Notes: a model not told the origin generated them from the letters alone. DNA of 64,000 nucleotides from Bradyrhizobium sp. CSS354 (GCF_029051725.1 NZ_JAACFU010000006.1:124001-188000), one strand, 5' to 3'; shown: positions 36,310 through 45,149, numbered from the stretch's first letter. Translations and numbers: made by a program.

Positions 36310-36359
36310 AAAGCGCACGCTTCTTCGGACGTACATTCTGTCAAAAACGGAGAAGACCA

Positions 36360-36807
36360 ATGGACGAATCGTTCAGGCCGAGAATCCTTCGGCTTCTGGA
36401 TCAGCACCGCACCATGAGGATCGCGACGTTACGAACTGACGGCTGGCCCCAGGTGACCACCGTTGGCTACGCCAATGATGGCCTCGGGATCTACTTCCTG
36501 TGCGGAGCGGACAGTCAGAAGGCAGCTAACTTGGCGCGGGACGATCGCGTCTCGCTTACTGTGGATGACGATCCCGCGCAAGTGATGGACATCGCGGGCC
36601 TATCGATGGCGGCACGCGCGAAGCTCGTAACGGATCCCGCCGAATTCAAAAAGGCCTTGCGTCTCCTGATCTCGCGATATCCGAACCAGAAGGGCCTTGA
36701 TCTCCCCATGCCGAAAACTTCGGACCGTCTTCCGCCTGACACCCACGATCGTCTCCCTGCTCGACTACTCAAAGCGATTTGGACATACCGACCTGATCGC
36801 GTGCTAA
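36360..36807 (+). pseudogene. pyridoxamine-5'-phosphate-oxidase-like protein, C-terminus frameshifted
   Basis: The frame starts MDESFRPRILRLLDQHRTMR and has the split-barrel FMN-binding pattern of the PNPOx-like family (MRIATLRTDGWPQVTTVGYA, SLTVDDDP). After LDLPMPKTS it reads nonsense to 36827. The expected end, RTVFRLTPTIVSLLDYSKRF and GHTDLIAC, lies one frame away and stops at 36807. A single indel near 36716-36722 explains this; a sequencing error is possible. An FNR/FixK box lies just upstream. Confidence 0.7.
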
Positions 36808-36981
36808 ACTGCCGTATCCTCCATTAAGGGGCGTAGTGCGGACCGAACAGCTGCTAGGTAGGCGGCCTTTGGCGAGTGTGGTGCCCGCGTGCGCCTGCGC
36901 GCAATCATCCTCTCTTACGCCGAGGGCAATTCGCAACGAAATTAGGCGCGAGCTCTCGGTACGAGTAGAATCTCTCGTTCT

Positions 36982-36995
36982 TTGATCCAGCGCAA
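36982..36995 (+). promoter_or_regulatory. FNR/FixK-like box upstream of the third cytochrome c
   Basis: TTGATCCAGCGCAA has a perfect left half-site and matches the consensus at 8 of 10 positions. Its centre is 73 bp upstream of the cytochrome start at 37062. Confidence 0.4.
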
Positions 36996-37061
36996 CACCT
37001 GACGTGTCCTCCATGGCTTAGTCAGGCTTGCTGTGAGTGTCCAACTGCGAGAAGCCGGAAA

Positions 37062-37412
37062 ATGTCGCGAAGCATGCTAGTCAGCCTCGCGATGCTGATC
37101 GCGACAGCGGCGTTGTTTCTTGTCCGCGTGCACCATGCGAACGGATCTAAACTGGCTGCGGACAGCGCGTCGCGAGGACATCGTCTCGCGATTGCATGGT
37201 GCAAGTCGTGCCATGCAATCGAACCGCATATGGCGGGAATGTCGGATCAGGCGCCGGCCTTCGCGGCAATCGCAAACAGGCATGGAACGACGGCGCTTTC
37301 GCTAAAAGTGTTCCTGAAAACCAGCCACCAGAACATGCCGAACTTGGTCATCGCGCCCGATCAAGCCGAAGCTCTCGCGAATTACATCCTTAGCCTAAAA
37401 GGTCTGGACTAG
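37062..37412 (+). CDS. small monohaem cytochrome c (third of three)
   Basis: A 116-residue protein with signal peptide (LVSLAMLIATAALFLVRVHH), haem motif WCKSCH, then DQAPAF, HQNMPNL with the probable Met ligand and NYILSLKGLD. It is closest to the cytochrome at 33834. An FNR/FixK-like box lies upstream, consistent with use under low oxygen. No oxidase genes are adjacent, so its redox partner is unknown. Confidence 0.9.
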   Translation: MSRSMLVSLAMLIATAALFLVRVHHANGSKLAADSASRGHRLAIAWCKSCHAIEPHMAGMSDQAPAFAAIANRHGTTALSLKVFLKTSHQNMPNLVIAPDQAEALANYILSLKGLD

Positions 37413-37549
37413 AACGTTGATCAGCGCGACCGAGCCTGATCGGTTTACAAGGTCTCAGAGAACGCCACGATGGCTGCTCAACGCTGCAATGAACGCCGGC
37501 GAGGCTGGGCGTGCGATGGCAGCAGCCCAGCAACTGACGATGTAAACAC

Positions 37550-37706
37550 CGACCAAATCAGTGGTCGTCAGTGAAATCAGTGATTTTCCATCCTCTTCCC
37601 CCTACTTACTGACAACAACAACTCAGAAGGTCAAAGGGATAAAAGGTGAGCAGGAGGGAGAGGAGAAGACGATCACTGATTCCACTGATCTCACTGATTT
37701 GGCCGG
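37550..37706. repeat. inverted array of ATCAGTG iterons
   Basis: The left arm (37550-37584) carries three TCAGTG boxes about 9-11 bp apart (CCAAATCAGTG, GTCAGTGA, AATCAGTGAT). The right arm (37672-37706) is its near-perfect inverse with three more. An 87-bp AT-poor, purine-rich spacer lies between. Spacing of one helical turn suggests protein binding, as at replication origins or phage control sites. It precedes the prophage-like genes from 37826. The remainder of 37413-37825 has no gene. Confidence 0.6.
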
Positions 37707-37825
37707 GTGCCCTGCTGCTGTTGTTGCCGCGCAATGTTAGGGGCAGCTGAGGGCGATACTGGACGCGATGCGTTGAAGGAGTACATTGATCGGTCTAGTG
37801 ACTCTAAAAACCACGCTGGCACACC

Positions 37826-38167
37826 ATGCTGACCGCAGGCGAAGAGCTAAGACGGCGGCGAATCGCGAATCTCCGGCCGCGCCCGCGCGTGAAGGGGCAA
37901 GCAAATCGGATCACACGCGATCTGCGTCAGGCCATCATTGCCGCTGCGGAAGCCCACGGCGGCGATGGCGCCGGAGCGAATGGTTTGACTGGTTATCTTT
38001 TTTTCCTCGCCGATAGGCACCCCAAGACGTTTGCCGCGCTGTTGGGAAGGATGATCCCGCTGCAAATGTCTGGATCACCCATTCAAAGCGTCGTTGGACA
38101 AGTGACTGTCATTGGCATTCCAGCGGGTCATTCCCTTAGCAATGACGTTACGCGGGCTGATAGCTGA
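37826..38167 (+). CDS. phage-type small hypothetical protein
   Basis: A 113-residue basic protein. The centre RITRDLRQAIIAAAEAHGGD followed by GLTGYLFFLADRHPKTFAAL is helical. By general resemblance it belongs to the small DNA-associated proteins found near terminase or replication genes in rhizobial prophages; the assignment is uncertain. It is the first gene after the iteron array. Confidence 0.55.
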   Translation: MLTAGEELRRRRIANLRPRPRVKGQANRITRDLRQAIIAAAEAHGGDGAGANGLTGYLFFLADRHPKTFAALLGRMIPLQMSGSPIQSVVGQVTVIGIPAGHSLSNDVTRADS

Positions 38168-38504
38168 GAGATATCAACGCCGCTCTCGGCTCTGTGTTCT
38201 CAAAAGTGTCGCGAAACGCTTTCGCCACAGCCTAATCCTCCGCATTCAAGACCGTCCGCCTTGCTGGGTCCCCGGGGGGTACTTCGCATCCGCTTTTTTC
38301 GCAATGAAGGGGGTGCCCATGACCTCGAAGTTTCGCTGAATCTCATGTTGCAGTACAGCGCGCGTATCACGCCCATCGTGCACCGAGTTCGCTTGATCTC
38401 GCCGCAGCCGCGATAACATTCGCGCGGTCAGGGTGGTCGCGCCGGACGCGACGTTGCCCAACCACGGGGCCCGGCCTCTCATCACCGCACGGCGGAGGAC
38501 AATG
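38168..38504. other. gap within prophage fragment
   Basis: There is no intact gene. Short protein-like stretches appear on the plus strand (DLEVSLNLMLQYSARITPIV at about 38320-38385) without start or sustained frame, so this may be eroded phage DNA. Confidence 0.25.
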
Positions 38505-38796
38505 ATGGCGACGCGCAAGGAAGTTCCGCAACGCGGTTCGTTCGTCGTTGCCGACGGCGGCCCTGCCGAGATCCATGACAAGCGCGACGGAATCGTCAAA
38601 GGCATGCGGTTGACCTCAACGCCGAACGTCAGCCCGGTCCCGTTCGCCGACCGGTACCCGATGATGGCCGAGCAGATCGCAGTCGCCGGGCCCGTGGGCG
38701 GCTCAGCGTTCGAGAAAGAGAACGCCGCGATCGTGGAACTGGCGCGCAGGTTGCGGGCAGTCCGCGAGGAGTGCAGGCACCGAGGAAGCGCAAGCC
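38505..38796 (+). pseudogene. phage-like hypothetical protein, probably frameshifted at the end
   Basis: Starts MATRKEVPQRGSFVVADGGP with GGAGG six bases upstream, and remains protein-like to LARRLRAVREECRHRGSA. The frame then continues to 39023 across the next gene as unnatural sequence. A stop just at 38798 exists one frame away, so a late frameshift is likely. Possibly a small structural or assembly protein preceding the protease-like gene. Confidence 0.4.
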
Positions 38797-39570
38797 ATGA
38801 GAGGCCACGCGCTCAAGCTCGCAATGGCGCAATTGGCGATCCGACATCGAAGCATGCCGGTCTCGCGTCCGGCACTCTCTCTGCTCGCCCGAACTGTCGG
38901 ACCAGTTGTCATCACGGGCGTCGCCGCGTCGAGCGACATCGATTCCGACCGGTGCAGCTTCGCGCGCAACTCAATCTCATTTCCTGCCGACCTGGCAACG
39001 CTTCCGCTGGTGCTTGGACATGATATCAGCAAGGTCGTTGGTTTCGTGCGCGCTCTCGACTATGCCGCCGATGGCAGGCTCCACATTCGCGCTGAGGTCG
39101 TCGACGAAGTTGCTCGGACAATGCCGGCGCTCTCGATTTGCGCCAGCGTGCTCGAAGCCGAGATCCGTGACTAACACAGCCCGTCAGGTTACTACGCGCG
39201 AATCCTGAAGGCCACGGCTGTTCATATCGGCCTCACCGACAAACCGAGCAATCCAACAACGCTGATCCTCTCCAGGCGCGACGTCGACTCTCACGACGCT
39301 GCTGTGGCCGGGCTGCTTCGCTGCAAGGTCATGCTGGAGCAGTTGCGAGTCGCATGGTCGAGCAACGCCGAAAATACGGCGGAGTTGCATGCTGATGCTG
39401 ATAATATCAGTATCAAGCCGGGGCGGGTCGTGCCGGCACCGCCGCGACCGACGCGCTCGATGCGCTCGATGCCCGTGCGCATCTACGGCAGCTTGCCGCG
39501 CGGCACCATCGAGCCGCGCCGCAACAGCTTTCGCGATTTGATCGCGCGCCTGCCTGTCGGAGGACCATAA
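38797..39570 (+). pseudogene. prohead-protease-like gene interrupted by TAA
   Basis: The first part (125 residues) contains GPVVITGVAASSDIDSDRCS, then LPLVLGHDISKVVGFVRALD, the layout of HK97-type prohead proteases. The TAA at 39172-39174 follows VLEAEIRD. The same frame then continues with SGYYARILKATAVHIGLTDK and PSNPTTLILSRRDVDSHDAA and ends at 39570. So the gene is inactivated by a single nonsense codon, or read through. Two coupled genes follow. Confidence 0.65.
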
Positions 39571-39764
39571 TGACACTAGCCGATATCCGCCGCATTCAAG
39601 CCCGCGCCGCGCTCTATCTTTCCGACGAAGTCGCAGCTGTCGCCGGTATGTCCCTCGACCAATTCAAGCAATTCTCGCTCGGGCGTCAGTTCACCGTGAC
39701 CGATCAACAACTCGCGGCGCTGGCGCGCCGCATGGGTCTCAAGCTCCAGGGAGCACCGCAATGA
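39570..39764 (+). CDS. 64-residue phage-type protein
   Basis: Starts MTLADIRRIQARAALYLSDE, overlapping the preceding TAA as TAATG. Helical, with AVAGMSLDQFKQFSLGRQFT. The end (TDQQLAALARRMGLKLQGAP) looks like a small DNA-binding or scaffold-type helix bundle. The stop overlaps the next start (ATGA). Function unknown. Confidence 0.55.
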   Translation: MTLADIRRIQARAALYLSDEVAAVAGMSLDQFKQFSLGRQFTVTDQQLAALARRMGLKLQGAPQ

Positions 39765-40345
39765 ATATGTTCAACCGCAAGCCCGTCGTCGGGCCCGAGA
39801 TCACCGGCACGCAAGCGCTCCTGCAGCACCTGCAAACTCGCACTGGCGGCCCGAGCGGGACACCGCTCGCCCGGATTGCCGCCGACGTCAGCGATGCGAT
39901 CAACGATGCCAACAACAAGGCCAAGGCCCGCGAGATCGCCCGCAACATGGCACCCGATGCCGACGATGTCGCGATCAGGGCCATCGCAAATCGTCTGCTC
40001 GACGGCATCGGCACCAACGCCGCTGTCCTTAGCGGCCAAGTGCTCGAAGAGTTCACCAAGGGCAAGATCAACCTTCCGCCGGAGGTCAAGAACGCGCTGG
40101 CGATGCACCTGTACGGCGGAGGCGTGATCTTCGATCCCGAGCGTGACAAATTGCGCTCGGCGTACAATCACGTCCCGCAGAAGATGGGACCTCCGCCTGA
40201 TGCGTGGTCACATCCGGACCCGACGATCCGCGCAGCCCAGGAGCAACTCAAGGCCGTCATGGCCGCTGCTCGCGGGCCGATGCCGCTCATGCCGTCGCCG
40301 GCATCGCCGCCGTCGACACCGAAGCTGCGGCCGGGCTTCATCTAG
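39761..40345 (+). CDS. prophage-associated hypothetical protein
   Basis: A 194-residue protein (MNMFNRKPVVGPEITGTQAL) with helical N- and middle parts (DVSDAINDANNKAKAREIAR) and a Pro-rich C-terminus. It is translationally coupled to the 64-residue gene. Composition and context point to a phage morphogenesis or head protein, but no family is recognised. Confidence 0.55.
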   Translation: MNMFNRKPVVGPEITGTQALLQHLQTRTGGPSGTPLARIAADVSDAINDANNKAKAREIARNMAPDADDVAIRAIANRLLDGIGTNAAVLSGQVLEEFTKGKINLPPEVKNALAMHLYGGGVIFDPERDKLRSAYNHVPQKMGPPPDAWSHPDPTIRAAQEQLKAVMAAARGPMPLMPSPASPPSTPKLRPGFI

Positions 40346-40429
40346 GAGGCAGCAGGGACCGCCGAACTCTAGCTCTGGTTTCAAAGGCCCAAGCGAACTC
40401 TGATCCTGTACCTCAGGACAATTGGCTCC

Positions 40430-40579
40430 ATGGCCGAATTGAAGTTCTATTATCTCGTCCACGGCGCCCTCCAACGCCGTGACAACAACCCAGCCCCAAT
40501 GCCGCCCCAGTTTCCCAAACGCTGGGGCGGTACCCCGTTGGCCGTTCGGTCGGCTCCGTTGAGCCCGTATGTGCGTTAG
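40430..40579 (+). CDS. possible 49-residue protein
   Basis: ATG at 40430 gives MAELKFYYLVHGALQRRDNN followed by a Pro-rich tail. It lies 84 bp after the prophage-like operon and may be its last gene. The ribosome-binding site is weak. Elsewhere in 40346-40938 I see nothing convincing. Confidence 0.35.
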   Translation: MAELKFYYLVHGALQRRDNNPAPMPPQFPKRWGGTPLAVRSAPLSPYVR

Positions 40580-40938
40580 GCGACAGGTGCGGTCGCGCAG
40601 GCTCCCACATCAGAGCCTCGTGGCGCGCCCAAGCGCGCTAAAGTAGTTCAGGCTTCTTTTTGATTCTCTCAATTTCTGCCAATGCGACCTCCGACTGTGG
40701 CAGAGTTTTGAGATTGATTTTGAGTTCGAAATCGCGAGCACCCGGCGGCTCAATGCTGACGATGTCTGCTCGCGGGGAGCAAAGAAAGACATTGCACCGC
40801 GAGGTCGCGACTTCTGTTTTTGACCCACACAAGACATGCGCCGTTCGGAATTGTTGCGGCGCAAATCTAGCGTGGCTCCGATTTTGGGCTAGTCTGAGTG
40901 CGAAGTTTGGTGTGGACCCGAGCCATGGAGCGAGTTTC

Positions 40939-41772
40939 ATGAATGACGCCACCTCGCAGTTGCTATATTTCTACACTCGGCATCCCATCTCGCGCGACAT
41001 CATCTTGGCCAAGCTGCAAGCGACCCGCGGGCATCTCGATAACCTGCGCCCGGAGGAATTGTCTCCGCACGACCAGGATCATTATGGTGGACTCAAGGCC
41101 ACGGACGAACTGGCGCGGCAAGCTCAGATCGGCTCAGGAACGCTCGTTGCCGACTTTTGCGCCGGTCTTGGCGGTACCGTGCGTTATCTTGCCTATAAGT
41201 ACGGAGCCAATGTCACTGGTATCGAATTCACGCCTGTGCGCGTCGCAGGCGCGCAGGATCTGACCAGGCGGGTCGGACTTCAGGACGTGGCGCGAATCGT
41301 CGAGGGCAACGTGATGAACGTTCCACTGGCTGACGCGAGCGTCGACGCCGTCGTCAGCCAAGAATCATTCTGTCACGTCCCTGATGTGAAAAGGACTGCG
41401 ATGGAAGCCAGCCGTATTCTCAAGGCAGGCGGTCGATTGGCCTTTACCGATTGGGTCGCCAATCAACCGCTTTCAGCCGCAGATGCTCAACTGATGTGGG
41501 ACGGGATGGCAATTCAGCCGCTCCGCTCGATTCCCGAGTACCGTCGCCTGGTCGAGGGCACTGGCCTCAAGGTGCTTTCGGTCACAGACTTGACCGATGA
41601 ATGGGGCCCAATCCTAAAGGATCGCCTCGCGATGTATCAACGCTTGCGCGAAGAAGCGCGACAGGCCGGAACACCGCTCGGACACGACGCATTTCATGAA
41701 TCGTACATTAGATTGGTCGAACTCGTTCAACAGCGCCAACTAGGCGGCATAAGAATTGTTGCGGCGAAGTAG
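40939..41772 (+). CDS. SAM-dependent methyltransferase
   Basis: A 277-residue class I methyltransferase (UbiE/Methyltransf_11 fold) starting MNDATSQLLYFYTRHPISRD. Motif I is LVADFCAGLGGTVRYLAYKY, the acidic end of strand 2 is VTGIEFTP, and motif IV is ADASVDAVVSQESFCHVPD. The SREDLRPEEL-like N-terminal cap (NLRPEELSPHDQDHYGG) resembles sarcosine/dimethylglycine and related small-molecule methyltransferases. The substrate cannot be set. The gene stands alone. Confidence 0.88.
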   Translation: MNDATSQLLYFYTRHPISRDIILAKLQATRGHLDNLRPEELSPHDQDHYGGLKATDELARQAQIGSGTLVADFCAGLGGTVRYLAYKYGANVTGIEFTPVRVAGAQDLTRRVGLQDVARIVEGNVMNVPLADASVDAVVSQESFCHVPDVKRTAMEASRILKAGGRLAFTDWVANQPLSAADAQLMWDGMAIQPLRSIPEYRRLVEGTGLKVLSVTDLTDEWGPILKDRLAMYQRLREEARQAGTPLGHDAFHESYIRLVELVQQRQLGGIRIVAAK

Positions 41773-42043
41773 GTCGTAAGCTTCTCAATGTGGATGTGAT
41801 TTGTTGCGCTGCATATGTCGCTTCCTGGCCCATAGCTGACCTTCCGCCCGCACCCGCTCGAAGACCGCTTCTGACCCGTAGCGGATATATCGTGCGAGTG
41901 CCGATAACGTCGTAAACCGGCCCGCTAATACCCGTTGCGGATTACGTGGTTGCGAGTTTTTTGAAAGATGCAGTCGCGCTGTCCTTTTGACCTCCAAATT
42001 CATGGTGATAGTGTCGCAATTGCGGCCCGTCGGGGAGGACATC

Positions 42044-42247
42044 ATGGGATGGTTTGACCGACTGTTTGGAAGGACGTCTTCGCCCACTGCGAGACTCTTT
42101 GTGAGATTTAGGCGGAAATCACGGGCACCGACCGATCCTGATCTTCTGCAGATTGCCAAAACCCGAAGAGGGCATATTTCGCGGAAGGCCGTGAGAGAGG
42201 AATATAATCGGCTGCTCCTGGAGAAGTACGAACACGATAAGTCATGA
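42044..42247 (+). CDS. 67-residue basic protein
   Basis: Starts MGWFDRLFGRTSSPTARLFV behind GGAGGACATC. Strongly basic, ending HISRKAVREEYNRLLLEKYE. No signal peptide. The opening GWFDRLFGR is an amphipathic, possibly membrane-binding helix. No family is recognised. Confidence 0.5.
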   Translation: MGWFDRLFGRTSSPTARLFVRFRRKSRAPTDPDLLQIAKTRRGHISRKAVREEYNRLLLEKYEHDKS

Positions 42248-42425
42248 CTTCCAACCCCATCCAATAGTGCCACTACGTGAAGCCTGGCGCTCGCCTCTAG
42301 CGATGTCGGCACGTGACCCGAAGTTGCTCCTGCGGCCTATACCCGCAGCTGGCCGCTGTGGGTGCACCAACTAACGAGACGTGATACCCTGCCTCCCATC
42401 GTCCTCAGGCCTCAATGAGGTACGA

Positions 42426-43391
42426 ATGAAGCGGCGGGAGTTCATAGCCGGCACTGCGGTGCTGCTGGTTTCGCCAACACCTTTGCGGGCCCAAGGCGCG
42501 CCTCGCCGGATCGGCTTCTTGGGCGGATTCCTAGATTCTCAGGGTCGCAACGCGTGGCGCAATGGTTTGCGCGAGAAGGGCTGGATCGAAGGCAAGAACC
42601 TGCTCGTTGAATATCGATTTGCCGAAACTCCGGATCGCATGGCAACCCTAGCTGCGGAGTTGGTGGCGCTAACTCCCGATCTGGTAATTGCCCTAGGGCC
42701 GTCACCAGCCCTTGCCCTTAAATCGGCAACTGCCACCGTTCCGATTGTATTCGTGGTTGTCGCCGATCCCGTGGGGCTCGGTCTCATCCAAAGCCTCGCG
42801 CATCCAGGCGGTAACATCACCGGCCTTGCGAGCTGGGTGCCGGGAGATTGGACCGCCAAACAAATACAAATCCTCCAGGAACTGGTTCCTCGCGCGTCGA
42901 AAATTGCGCTCTTGGTCAATCCGGGCAACCCCATGCATAGGCTGATGGTAGCCGAGGAGGCACCAAGCGCAGCGCGGAAGCTGGGCGTGGCTCTGCCGAT
43001 AGTTGAGGCGACCACGGACGAGGAACTTGATATCGCCTTTGCCTCGGCCGCCGCCCAGCGCGCCGATGCAATGATTGTCTTGGGCGATGTTCTGATCATT
43101 CGCCAAGCCCCACGAGTTATCGCGCTCGCTGCGAAACATCATCTGCCCGCAATGCATTTCTTCCGACAATTCGCGGATGGCGGCTTGGTCGTCTACGGCC
43201 CCGATATATTCGATCTATTGCGTCGTGCTGGCACCTACGTCGATAAGATCCTCAAAGGCATCAAGCCTCCCGAGTTGCCGGTCGAGCAGCCGACCAAATT
43301 CGAATTTGTGATCAACATGAAGACGGCCAAGGCGCTCGGCTTAACAGTGCCGACCTCACTACTCATTCGCGCTGACAAGGTGATTGAATAG
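42426..43391 (+). CDS. ABC transporter substrate-binding protein (ABC_sub_bind)
   Basis: A 321-residue protein of the PF04392 type. It has a signal peptide (MKRREFIAGTAVLLVSPTPL), then RRIGFLGG, NPGNPMHRLM and DVLIIRQAPRVIALAAKHHL, ending TVPTSLLIRADKVIE. Bradyrhizobium genomes carry many such orphan binding proteins without permease partners, and none is present here. The ligand is unknown. Confidence 0.9.
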   Translation: MKRREFIAGTAVLLVSPTPLRAQGAPRRIGFLGGFLDSQGRNAWRNGLREKGWIEGKNLLVEYRFAETPDRMATLAAELVALTPDLVIALGPSPALALKSATATVPIVFVVVADPVGLGLIQSLAHPGGNITGLASWVPGDWTAKQIQILQELVPRASKIALLVNPGNPMHRLMVAEEAPSAARKLGVALPIVEATTDEELDIAFASAAAQRADAMIVLGDVLIIRQAPRVIALAAKHHLPAMHFFRQFADGGLVVYGPDIFDLLRRAGTYVDKILKGIKPPELPVEQPTKFEFVINMKTAKALGLTVPTSLLIRADKVIE

Positions 43392-43422
43392 AGCTATCTC
43401 GTTGCGATGCAAGAGTCCGTTC

Positions 43423-43470
43423 ATGCCCCTAAGCCGAAGAGCAGTTCAGCCGACGTGATGTCCGCTGTCG
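43423..43470 (+). repeat. dispersed repeat, copy 1
   Basis: CCTAAGCCGAAGAGCAGTTC and following bases (to GATGTCCGCTGTCGCTGG) recur with a few changes at 45764-45812. Both copies are in intergenic DNA after accessory genes. No ORF spans them. Confidence 0.5.
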
Positions 43471-43579
43471 CTGGTGAACCCGACGCCGAGCTGACTCTGG
43501 ACCGAGCGCGGCTTGTGACCCTTAGAAAGCGGGCGAGGATAGTGGCATCAAATGCGAACAAAAAAAACGGGCCGATCCC

Positions 43580-43888
43580 CTAACACTTGCGCACCAGCAA
43601 AGTCCAAACAGGCGATGCACCGTCCCAACCTCGAAGGCGCCCCGACAGCCGCACCTTCAGCCCGGCTTCCGTGATCCGCTCGACAACAAGATGCAGCGCG
43701 ATCACGTCGCCCTCTGACAGCTCCACACAGCCACGCTTCCGCGACCACACGGCCCCCGGGAAGCGAAACAAGTTCGCCTTCAGCCATCGGCCGCCGCGCT
43801 CCGACAGTGGTTGTAAGTCGACCTGAGCGCCGGCCCTAGGCTGCAGCCTGACATCTGCCCGTCGCAGCCAATTCGGAATCCAGCCCAT
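43580..43888 (-). CDS. hypothetical protein
   Basis: A 102-residue soluble protein (MGWIPNWLRRADVRLQPRAG) with beta-rich segments (VELSEGDVIALHLVVERITE, AGLKVRLSGRLRGW). Its size and the RxxxR start slightly recall PilZ-like barrels, but the defining motif is missing. No partner is evident. Confidence 0.5.
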   Translation of the reverse strand: MGWIPNWLRRADVRLQPRAGAQVDLQPLSERGGRWLKANLFRFPGAVWSRKRGCVELSEGDVIALHLVVERITEAGLKVRLSGRLRGWDGASPVWTLLVRKC

Positions 43889-43957
43889 GCGAAATGACTA
43901 GCCGATACTTTTCACGTTTGTCTATGCTTCGTCCGTCTGAATGGATTCGCCGCTCTG

Positions 43958-44092
43958 TCAGACGCCAAACGAGCGAGTTATCTGCTTCGTCATGACCAGA
44001 ACCGCGTCAGTGTACTTTCCGTTTGACACTTGATGATCCCACAACGCCAAAAAAAGAAGTGCGAAAGCAGCAATCATGCATCCTTTGAGCAT
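43958..44092 (-). CDS. 44-residue membrane protein
   Basis: Starts MLKGCMIAAFALLFLALWDH at 44092 with GGAGAGG just upstream. One membrane helix followed by a short conserved-looking tail (KYTDAVLVMTKQITRSFGV). Proteins with this plan are frequent in Bradyrhizobium. It is too short to assign a role. Confidence 0.6.
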   Translation of the reverse strand: MLKGCMIAAFALLFLALWDHQVSNGKYTDAVLVMTKQITRSFGV

Positions 44093-44256
44093 CGGCCTCT
44101 CCCATGAAGAGACTGCCAACCGAGCAGGTCTTAGCTGATAATTTAGCGGAAACGGAGTCGCCGCCACGACGCGTTGCAATGCTCAAGACGTTGGCAATGA
44201 CTTATTAAGTTTCCGTAAAATCAGAAGTGGAGCGGCACACGCCCGGGAAATGATGA

Positions 44257-44538
44257 TCATCGGGGGTCGGTGATGAGGGCGTAGGCTCCACGCGAAACGC
44301 GCAACACGCCTTCGCCAAAGCCGGCGACGAATTGATCGGACGAGTCCGCTGGCAGCATCTGGCTGAGGTCATCGAACGAACCGCTCACCATGGTGGCCAA
44401 CTCGTATGCCGAAGCATGCTCCGCCCACCGGCGGCGGAACTCCAAACCACGTTGCCGCTCACCCTCTGCGTCCATCGTCCCCGTTGACCGGCCCCGGCGA
44501 AGTTGTTGCCGCGCCGGGGCCTTCGACGTTCTCGCCAA
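44257..44538 (-). CDS. hypothetical helical protein
   Basis: A 93-residue protein with a basic N-terminus (MARTSKAPARQQLRRGRSTG) and helical remainder (LEFRRRWAEHASAYELATMV, SQMLPADSSDQFVAGFGEGV). No signal peptide. No family is recognised. Confidence 0.45.
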   Translation of the reverse strand: MARTSKAPARQQLRRGRSTGTMDAEGERQRGLEFRRRWAEHASAYELATMVSGSFDDLSQMLPADSSDQFVAGFGEGVLRVSRGAYALITDPR

Positions 44539-44727
44539 TCGTCGGAAGCTTGGGGGCTTGAAAGACTGGCAAGGCGCACCGTAGACAAACAGACCATCCG
44601 TGTTTGGCTAGTGCACTATGTGCCAATGCCGGTGCGATACTCCGAGGAGTGAGACGGGGTTAAATCGAGTTCGCCGTCTTGACTCGATGTTCTCTATTGT
44701 TCTAGTGCGGAAAATCCAGGTTCGCTA

Positions 44728-44982
44728 ATGCCCACACTCGAATATGTCCGCTCGGAAATAGAGCGTATGCGCTCGCAGATCAGCCGACAGCGGAAGGAAA
44801 TCCTTCAATTGCAGCGAGCCGGGCTGTCGACCGCCTCGGCTGAGACCCTGCTTCAGCGCATGCTGAGCAAGGTTGACGACCTGTGCGCTGAGCGGGACCG
44901 GCAGGTGCGGGCTGCAAAGGAAAGCCCGCCCTATGCGTCCGGCAAGCCGATAAGGGGCACTCCGGCAAACCGAAGGATGTGA
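44728..44982 (+). CDS. 84-residue coiled-coil protein
   Basis: MPTLEYVRSEIERMRSQISR opens a heptad-like helix through LQLQRAGLSTASAETLLQRM, then a basic tail. A degenerate copy of the 3' half plus downstream flank lies at 51560-51700. The flank after the stop (GATGGATAACCTTCGGC) is conserved too, so this is a repeated cassette. Function unknown. Confidence 0.55.
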   Translation: MPTLEYVRSEIERMRSQISRQRKEILQLQRAGLSTASAETLLQRMLSKVDDLCAERDRQVRAAKESPPYASGKPIRGTPANRRM

Positions 44983-45149
44983 TGGATAACCTTCGGCGTT
45001 TTCCGGCGCCTTGCGGTAATTGCTTCTGATGCCACGCATGTTCGGGTCGTGATGGTGGTTGCGCTTGGTCGTCGCCGTAATGGCGCTGCCCCGACGATTG
45101 CAAAAAGGCGCCAGTGCTGGTTGGCACCGCCGCGCGGTCTTTGCGTAAG

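Noticed and set aside
37553..37702. TCAGTG boxes as a CRISPR array
   Set aside because: The units are only 7-9 bp, arranged as an inverted pair, without spacers of constant length.
40638..40952. Minus-strand frame ending in LPQSEVALAEIERIKKKPEL
   Set aside because: It overlaps the methyltransferase start, has no ribosome-binding site and no family; kept out as probable chance.
41785..42003. Minus-strand 72-residue frame (MNLEVKRTARLHLSK)
   Set aside because: No ribosome-binding site and no recognisable pattern, though it does not overlap other genes.
44690..44706. GTTC-N6-GTTC resembling an alphaproteobacterial LexA box upstream of the gene at 44728
   Set aside because: The spacing is six, not seven, and no SOS gene is adjacent.
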